Source: Hyphomonas sp. BRH_c22 | Lineage (GTDB): Bacteria; Pseudomonadota; Alphaproteobacteria; Caulobacterales; Hyphomonadaceae | DNA length: 64,000 nucleotides | NCBI RefSeq assembly: GCF_000961795.1 | Contig: NZ_LADU01000059.1 | Location: 1-64,000 of the forward strand | Reading direction: 5' to 3' | Shown here: positions 58,728-64,000 of the stretch, in pieces | Numbering within the stretch: position 1 is the stretch's first letter | Layout of the letters: every line of letters begins with the position of its first letter | Made by a program: the position numbers and the translations under genes | Notes under the pieces: model-generated | Databases searched by the model: none | What the model was told of the DNA's origin: nothing | Seen by the model: the letters and a program-made list of their open reading frames with translations, nothing else

Positions 58728-59486
58728 TCAATAGCCGAGAAAGGCGGTGATTTCAGAGAGAATGCGCGGATCGAGGGCGAGGTCGCGATGGCTGAGCGCA
58801 TCATCCTCGACCAGCTTCGCGGTTGGCAGGTCGGCGGCCAGCTGGCGGATGAGCTCAAGGGGGCTGCTTTCATCGGCCTCTGATCCGATGAGCAGGATCG
58901 CGCCTTTATAGTCCGTGAGGGCTGCGCGGTAATCGGTGCGCGCGATGACGCCGCCGCGTTCGGCCAGCAGCTCGCCAGCGCGCGTGATGGTCGCGTCGTC
59001 ATGGCCCTTGAGGCGCTGATAGTCCGCCCATTCCAGCAAGGCCGGCGCAATCAGGACGAGGTAGTCTGCGTCCGCCCCGGCCGCGATGGCGCGCACGGCC
59101 GCGTCGCAACCGAAGGAATGCGCGATGATCGTATCGAACGGCCCTTCAGCGGTGCAGACGTCAGCGACGGATATGCCTGCCGTTTCCGGGGTGCAGATGT
59201 CTGCCTTCGACGCGCCATGGGCGGGCAGGTCCATCATCAGGACGGGGCGCGTGTACTGGAGGAAGTCCTGCGCAAAGCGGCGCCAGATGCGGTGTGTATC
59301 ATCCCAGCCGTGCACGAACAGCGTGGCCGGGCCGTTCCCTGCGCGCCAGACGGGCGTGGAGCCGTATTGCCCCGGAATGTCGCGGCGGGTCTCGGGCGGC
59401 AGGAAATTCTGGCCGGGCGCGGCGCTGGGGCTGGTCGGCTTCATGTCGTCAATCAGGGCCTCGGCCTTGGTGTCCAGTTCGCTCAT
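58728..59486 (-). CDS. Alpha/beta hydrolase inside the trp cluster
   Basis: This 252-residue protein has the alpha/beta hydrolase layout: the oxyanion segment LFVHGWDDTHRIW, the nucleophile elbow IIAHSFGCDA, and a late DALSHRDL giving the catalytic His; an Asp lies in LIGSEADES. The elbow is A-H-S-F-G rather than G-x-S-x-G, which is seen in part of this superfamily. About 40 unconserved residues precede the core; there is no signal peptide. The substrate is unknown. It sits between trpG (17 bp) and trpD (70 bp), probably in their transcript, with no evident role in tryptophan synthesis. Confidence 0.85.
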   Translation of the reverse strand: MSELDTKAEALIDDMKPTSPSAAPGQNFLPPETRRDIPGQYGSTPVWRAGNGPATLFVHGWDDTHRIWRRFAQDFLQYTRPVLMMDLPAHGASKADICTPETAGISVADVCTAEGPFDTIIAHSFGCDAAVRAIAAGADADYLVLIAPALLEWADYQRLKGHDDATITRAGELLAERGGVIARTDYRAALTDYKGAILLIGSEADESSPLELIRQLAADLPTAKLVEDDALSHRDLALDPRILSEITAFLGY

Positions 59487-59503
59487 CGGGCGGTGCCTCT
59501 TTG

Positions 59504-60070
59504 TCAGACCCTTTTCAGGAAGTTCTTCAGCAGGGCGTGACCATGCTCGGTCTTGATCGATTCCGGGTGGAACTGGACGCCATAAATGGGGCGGGTCTTG
59601 TGGTGAAGGGCCATGATTTCGCCGTCATCGGTGAAGGCGTCGGCGACGAGGCAGTCCGGCAGGTCAGCGTCGCGCACGGAGAGGGAATGATAGCGGACCA
59701 CGGAAAAGGTTTCCGGCAGGCCGTCGAACAGGTCGCCGCCTTTCTGGTGGATGTCTGACAGCTTGCCGTGGCGGATTTCCTTCGCCTTGATGACGGCCCC
59801 GCCAAAGGCCTGGCCAATGGCCTGGTGGCCGAGGCAGACGCCGAGAATGGGCATGTCGTCCGGCGCGGCCCTGATCAGGTCGACACAGATGCCGGCCTCG
59901 TTCGGCGTACAGGGGCCGGGGGAGAGGAGAATGCCATCCGGCTTGAGGGCCAGGGCTTCCTCCACCGTCAGCTCATCATTGCGGACGACTTTGGTGCGGG
60001 CGCCGAGCTCTTCCAGATAGTGGACGAGGTTCCAGGTGAAGCTGTCATAATTGTCGATGACGAGGATCAT
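59504..60070 (-). CDS. trpG: Anthranilate synthase component II (glutamine amidotransferase)
   Basis: TrpG supplies ammonia from glutamine to TrpE; in many bacteria the same protein also serves 4-amino-4-deoxychorismate synthase. The 188-residue class I amidotransferase has the nucleophile Cys79 in ILGVCLGHQAIG and the His-Glu pair in VQFHPESIKTEHG. It overlaps the trpE stop by 4 bp. Confidence 0.96.
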   Translation of the reverse strand: MILVIDNYDSFTWNLVHYLEELGARTKVVRNDELTVEEALALKPDGILLSPGPCTPNEAGICVDLIRAAPDDMPILGVCLGHQAIGQAFGGAVIKAKEIRHGKLSDIHQKGGDLFDGLPETFSVVRYHSLSVRDADLPDCLVADAFTDDGEIMALHHKTRPIYGVQFHPESIKTEHGHALLKNFLKRV

Positions 60071-61494
60071 TGGTCGAACTCGTAGGTGGCTGACAGTTCC
60101 ACGGCGCGGCGCAGGGCGCCTGCCTTATGCAGGGTCTCGTCATACTCGTATTGCGGATCGGAATCGAGGACGACGCCGCCTCCGGCCTGGATGTGCAGCT
60201 GCCCGTCCTTGATGACGGCCGTGCGCAGGGCGATGCAGGTGTCGAGGTCGCCATTCCAGCCGAAATAGCCGACAGCGCCGCCATAGATGCCGCGGCGGGC
60301 GGTTTCCATTTCGTCGATGATCTGCATGGCGCGGATCTTGGGCGCGCCGGACACGGTGCCCGCCGGGAAGCCGGCAAACAGGACGTCAACGGCATCAAGG
60401 CCCTCGCGCAGGTTGCCTTCGACATGAGAGACAATATGCATGACGTGGCTGTAGCGTTCGACGATGAACTGTTCGGTGACTTCGACACTGCCATAGGCAG
60501 CGACGCGGCCGACATCATTGCGGCCGAGATCCAGCAGCATCAGGTGTTCGGCCATTTCCTTCGGATCGGCGAGCAGGCCTTCGGCGCGGCGGGCATCTTC
60601 CAGCGCGTCACCGGAGACAGGCCGCGTGCCGGCAATCGGGCGGATGGCGACACGGCCATCGCGCAGGCGGACGAGGATTTCCGGGCTGGAGCCGACGAGG
60701 CGCACGTCGCCAAGGTTCATGTGGAACATGAAGGCGGACGGGTTGAGGCGGCGGAGGGCCCGGTAGAAGCTGATCGACTTGCGGCTGAACGGCGTCGACA
60801 GCCGCTGGCTGGGCACGACCTGGAAGATGTCGCCGGCGCGGATATAGTCGCGGCATTGATCGACAATTTCGAAATAGCGTTCCTTCGTGGTGTTGGACGT
60901 CAGCGTCACGTCAACCGGCGGCTGGTCCTTGGGCGGCGTTTCCGGCAGGCGCTCGAGCCGGGCCTCGACCGTATCGAGCAGGGCGTCGATGGCCGCGTCA
61001 TTGCCGTCCTCGACGCGGCCGATGAGCAGGATTTCCTGGTAGATGTGATCGAACACGATCACGACCCGGGGGATGACCAGCAGGGCTTCGGGAACGTGCA
61101 GCGTGTCTTGCGCCGTGATGGTCACCGGTTCGATATGCTGGATCATGTCATAGCCGACATAGCCGAATGCACCGGATGCCATGGGCGGCAGGGCCGCTTC
61201 GGTTTCGGCCTGGGCGAAACTGACAAAATCGCGCAGCGCCTTGACGGGATCGTCCGAGGTTTTGAGCGGGGCGGAAAAATCCCCTGTCTTCGACACGGCG
61301 GCGACGCCGTCCTGGATGCGGAACCAGTAATCGGGCTCAAGTCCGATGAAGGAATAGCGGCCGAGACGCTCGCCGCCGGCAATGGATTCGAACAGGAAGC
61401 TGCCGGGCGCATCGGCGCCGAGTTTCAGCATCGCACCGACGGGCGTTTCAATATCCCCGATGCGCCTGCGAACAATCAGACGGGCTGGTTTCAT
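60067..61494 (-). CDS. trpE: Anthranilate synthase component I
   Basis: TrpE makes anthranilate from chorismate with TrpG. The 475 residues have the feedback-site motif FLFESIAGGERLGRYSF near the N-terminus, AGDIFQVVPSQR, GTRPVSGDALEDARRAEGLLADPKE-type sequence (IAGTRPVSG is diagnostic) and GRNDVGRVA. It is a separate protein, unlike the fused TrpEG of rhizobia. The start overlaps the ppiD stop by 4 bp, leaving no room for a trp leader or attenuator in front of it. Confidence 0.97.
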   Translation of the reverse strand: MKPARLIVRRRIGDIETPVGAMLKLGADAPGSFLFESIAGGERLGRYSFIGLEPDYWFRIQDGVAAVSKTGDFSAPLKTSDDPVKALRDFVSFAQAETEAALPPMASGAFGYVGYDMIQHIEPVTITAQDTLHVPEALLVIPRVVIVFDHIYQEILLIGRVEDGNDAAIDALLDTVEARLERLPETPPKDQPPVDVTLTSNTTKERYFEIVDQCRDYIRAGDIFQVVPSQRLSTPFSRKSISFYRALRRLNPSAFMFHMNLGDVRLVGSSPEILVRLRDGRVAIRPIAGTRPVSGDALEDARRAEGLLADPKEMAEHLMLLDLGRNDVGRVAAYGSVEVTEQFIVERYSHVMHIVSHVEGNLREGLDAVDVLFAGFPAGTVSGAPKIRAMQIIDEMETARRGIYGGAVGYFGWNGDLDTCIALRTAVIKDGQLHIQAGGGVVLDSDPQYEYDETLHKAGALRRAVELSATYEFDQ

Positions 61495-63404
61495 TGATCC
61501 GTGGCAATCGATTTCTTGTAGGCCACGATCGCGTTGTCATTGACCTTCAGCTTGATCGCCTTGCGGATCTCTGCATCGGCGGCAAACCGGATGTCATCGC
61601 GCAGGGCCTGGTTCAGGGACGCGGTGGCCTGCGTGCCGAGCACTTCCAGCGCCGCATCCGATGGCGGCGCAATCGTGTTGAGCTGCACGATCATGAACAT
61701 GTTGCCCGTCCGGTTCGGATAGCTGTACACGTCACCTTCGCGGCCGGAGAAAATCGCGCTGATGGCGGGCGATGGCAGGCCGCTTTCCTCAGCCGTGATG
61801 CGCGTGACAGGTACGCTTGGCGATTCAACGACCGTGTCAGCTTCCGCCGCAGCAGCGGCCAGGCTGGTTTCGCCGGACTTCAGCTTCTCGACCACGCTTT
61901 CGGCGTAGGACTGCATGGCATTGGCGGCACGCTGTGCGACCAGTGTCTGGCGAATGTCTTCCCTGATCGTGTCGAATTCAGGCGTGCTGGGCGCGATGAC
62001 GGCGCGCGGGGAGGTGAGGTAAACGGCCTCGTCGCCATCGTAGCGTGCGGAGACGTCACCGGCATTGATGCGGAAAGCATCGCTGAAGGCGTCCCGGGCG
62101 GCCGTGAGGCCTGTAAGCGTCACGCCGTCTTCCGTGATGCCGGTCTGGTCGACAGGCGCAAAGCTCATCACCGGGACAGGCAGTTCGGACGCAATCTGGG
62201 CCAGCGGGTAGCCTGCACCGATCGAGCGGTCGAGCGTATCGAGCTTTTCGAAGAACAGGACCTGCGCGCGTTCGCGGGCCAGTTCATCGCGGATCTCCTC
62301 GGAGACAGTCTCGATCGGGAATACGGCGCCGCGCTGGACAGAGACGAGCCGGGCGACCAGCCACCGGCCTTCCACTTCGCGAGGGCCGAACAGGGCACCG
62401 CTTTGCTTGCCGGGGCCAAACATGGCATCAGCGAGGGCCGTGTCGGAGACGCTTTCGCGGTTGCCGGTCTTTGTCTCGCTCGACAGCACGCCGGGCAGGG
62501 TGGCCGGGTCAGCGCCGCCAGCGAGCAGGCCGAAGGCGGCGCGCGCCGTATCACGGTCGGCAAAGTAGAGTTCAATATAGGTGCGCTGGTCCGGCTCGGA
62601 GAACCGCTCGGATTTCGTCGCTTCATAGATGGTGGCGATTTCCTGCTCGGTGACGGTCACATTCGACAGAAAATCGTCGGCCGAGACGCGCAGCATGTCG
62701 ATGGCGCGGCGCTCGGGCTGTTCCAGCGCGGCCAGGTTCTCGTCGTAGAAGGCGCGGATTTCCTCGTCCGTGGGGGCGTCAGGTGTCGGCGCCCTGGACG
62801 CATCCAGGATGAACCAGGAAACGTCCCGCGTCTCGCCAATGAAGCGGGCCTGAATGCCCGCGAGGATTTGCGGCGGGTAGGTCGCCGCCGAGGCCGCCTC
62901 GCCGAGCGTTTTCAGGGTCAGGTCATCGGAGACCTGCTGTTCGTATTCTTCCTTGGTGAAGCGGTTCTGGTAGAGGACTTCACGATAGGTATTGAGATCA
63001 AGTTCGCCGGTCAGCGGGTTCTTGAAGGCGTCGACGGTCTTCAACTGTTCGACAATGGCGCTGGTCGAGGGCTCGATACCGATGCTGGCGGCATAGCCGA
63101 GAGAGACGATTTTCGCCTTTTCGAGCTCGAAAACCTGATCGACGATGCCCTGTTCGGCCGCTTCGGACTTGGTGATCGGCTTGTCCGCATTGGCGTTGAG
63201 ATTGCGCAGCAGGTTTTCGACGCGGCGGTCGAGTGTCGTCATGTCGATACCGCGCGGGCCAGCAGCGGCCAGATTGCTGCCGAGACCGGTATTCATGGTG
63301 GTCCATGCCTGGTCAGCGCCCCAGAATGCCATGCCGGCAATGATAATCATGACGACGATCTTGCCGAAGATCGAATTCATCAGGCGTTTCATCAAGGCTA
63401 GCAT
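61491..63404 (-). CDS. ppiD: PpiD-like membrane-anchored peptidyl-prolyl isomerase
   Basis: PpiD-type proteins help fold secreted proteins at the periplasmic face of the inner membrane. The 637 residues start with one membrane helix (about 13-33, IFGKIVVMIIIAGMAFWGADQ), followed by a SurA-N-like domain (about 55-190) and a degenerate parvulin-like PPIase region (about 265-370), then a long C-terminal part. It is the first gene of the ppiD-trpE-trpG-hydrolase-trpD-trpC unit and is divergent from tpiA across 86 bp. In-frame ATG codons at 63404 and 63392 are both possible starts. Confidence 0.92.
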   Translation of the reverse strand: MLALMKRLMNSIFGKIVVMIIIAGMAFWGADQAWTTMNTGLGSNLAAAGPRGIDMTTLDRRVENLLRNLNANADKPITKSEAAEQGIVDQVFELEKAKIVSLGYAASIGIEPSTSAIVEQLKTVDAFKNPLTGELDLNTYREVLYQNRFTKEEYEQQVSDDLTLKTLGEAASAATYPPQILAGIQARFIGETRDVSWFILDASRAPTPDAPTDEEIRAFYDENLAALEQPERRAIDMLRVSADDFLSNVTVTEQEIATIYEATKSERFSEPDQRTYIELYFADRDTARAAFGLLAGGADPATLPGVLSSETKTGNRESVSDTALADAMFGPGKQSGALFGPREVEGRWLVARLVSVQRGAVFPIETVSEEIRDELARERAQVLFFEKLDTLDRSIGAGYPLAQIASELPVPVMSFAPVDQTGITEDGVTLTGLTAARDAFSDAFRINAGDVSARYDGDEAVYLTSPRAVIAPSTPEFDTIREDIRQTLVAQRAANAMQSYAESVVEKLKSGETSLAAAAAEADTVVESPSVPVTRITAEESGLPSPAISAIFSGREGDVYSYPNRTGNMFMIVQLNTIAPPSDAALEVLGTQATASLNQALRDDIRFAADAEIRKAIKLKVNDNAIVAYKKSIATDQ

Positions 63405-63490
63405 AGCGATGCAATCTCTCAGGCGATTTGCGGGATGGCTCAGTGCTTGCTAGGCGACACGGTCAAGTCTTGCAAGATAGGGATGGCTGC

Positions 63491-64000
63491 ATGTCACGCG
63501 CACTGATCGCCGGAAACTGGAAAATGAACGGTCTGAAAGCGAGTCTTTCGCAGGTTGAGGCCGTGGCTGCTGCAGTTGGTAGCGGACACGGTGATGTGAC
63601 CGCGTTGCTTTGCCTTCCCGCGACGTTGGTCGCAGCGGGGAGCGAAAGCGCGGAGGGAACTGCGCTGCGAATCGGCGGGGAAACCTGCCACCACAATGTC
63701 AAAGGCGCCCATACGGGCGATATTTCGGCCGAAATGCTGGCCGATGCCGGTGCCAGCCATGTGATTGTCGGCCATTCGGAGCGGCGGGCCGATCATGGTG
63801 AAAGTGATGCCGTTGTCTCAGCCCAGGCTTCTGCAGCGCTTGCCGCATCGCTGGTTCCGATCATTTGCGTTGGCGAGAGCCTGGCGGAACGCGAGGCCGG
63901 GCGGACGCTGGAGCGGATCGAAAGCCAGTTGGCCGGATCGATCCCGGATGGCGTAGGTGCCGCTGATTTCGTGATCGCCTATGAGCCAATCTGGGCCATC
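63491..64000 (+). CDS. tpiA: Triose-phosphate isomerase, partial (runs off the window)
   Basis: TpiA interconverts glyceraldehyde-3-phosphate and dihydroxyacetone phosphate. The 170 codons present cover about two-thirds of the usual 250. [10 protein letters not shown] carries the substrate Lys near residue 11, VIVGHSERR the catalytic His, and [11 protein letters not shown], right at the edge, the catalytic Glu. The gene is divergent from ppiD and continues to the right. Confidence 0.97.
   Translation, partial: MSRALIAGNWKMNGLKASLSQVEAVAAAVGSGHGDVTALLCLPATLVAAGSESAEGTALRIGGETCHHNVKGAHTGDISAEMLADAGASHVIVGHSERRADHGESDAVVSAQASAALAASLVPIICVGESLAEREAGRTLERIESQLAGSIPDGVGAADFVIAYEPIWAI

Noticed and set aside
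63405..63490. Promoters for divergent tpiA and ppiD
   Set aside because: TTGACC-like and TTGCGG-like hexamers are present on the two strands, but no acceptable -10 box lies at 16-18 bp; I could not assign either.
1..64000. CRISPR arrays, tRNA or rRNA genes, prophage or toxin-antitoxin modules
   Set aside because: I looked for regularly spaced repeats, cloverleaf-like intergenic sequence and short gene pairs of unknown type and found none; the intergenic spaces are too short for most of these.

Overview
The window reads as chromosomal DNA of an alphaproteobacterium, most likely of the Caulobacterales/Maricaulales group (Hyphomonadaceae-like). The reasons are the gene order tpiA|ppiD-trpE-trpG-trpD-trpC-lexA-comEC-gltX-gltA-lpxB, the rpsB-tsf-pyrH-frr-uppS-cdsA-dxr-rseP-bamA-skp-lpxD-lpxA-lpxI-lpxB chain, a 14-gene nuo operon followed by birA-coaX-rnj-mce-DUF1467-proS-lolC-lolD-dnaE, an Entner-Doudoroff operon zwf-pgl-edd-glk-eda, and a direct-repeat LexA box (GTTC-N7-GTTC). 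The species assignment is inference; no rRNA gene is present.

Region by region. 1-6.06 kb is the only accessory-looking part: the end of an IS481-like element cut by the window edge, an FAD-dependent amine-oxidase-type gene ending about 10 bp from that element, a membrane histidine-kinase-like protein whose phospho-accepting His is Arg, a flavin reductase, and a GH13 alpha-glucosidase. 6.2-11.8 kb is a tightly coupled Entner-Doudoroff operon that takes glucose through glucose-6-phosphate to pyruvate and glyceraldehyde-3-phosphate. 12.1-27.5 kb encodes all 14 subunits of respiratory complex I, with two unrelated small genes (SnoaL-like and VOC-like) inserted between nuoD and nuoE. 27.5-38.2 kb holds birA, coaX, rnj, mce, a DUF1467 gene, proS, lolC, lolD and dnaE, many with 1-4 bp overlaps. 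38.3-52.6 kb is the translation/envelope chain: S2, EF-Ts, UMP kinase, ribosome recycling, undecaprenyl-PP and CDP-DAG synthesis, MEP pathway, RseP, BamA, Skp and lipid A enzymes. 52.6-63.4 kb is on the minus strand: gltA, gltX, lexA, the trp genes with an alpha/beta hydrolase among them, and ppiD. A plus-strand comEC remnant lies between gltX and lexA, and tpiA (plus strand) runs off the right edge.

Most of the window is ordinary housekeeping DNA. The signals I consider worth a second look are the decayed comEC, the His-less kinase, a perfect 19-bp inverted repeat inside the transposase gene, the SnoaL/VOC pair inside nuo, a long-range pairing just upstream of the rpsB Shine-Dalgarno, the missing fabZ in the lipid A cluster, and the hydrolase inside trp. 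I found no CRISPR array, tRNA, rRNA, phage module or recognisable defence island, and I do not see a new multigene system. No stretch longer than 300 bp lacks a gene. The largest gap (11837-12082) carries the probable nuo promoter region.
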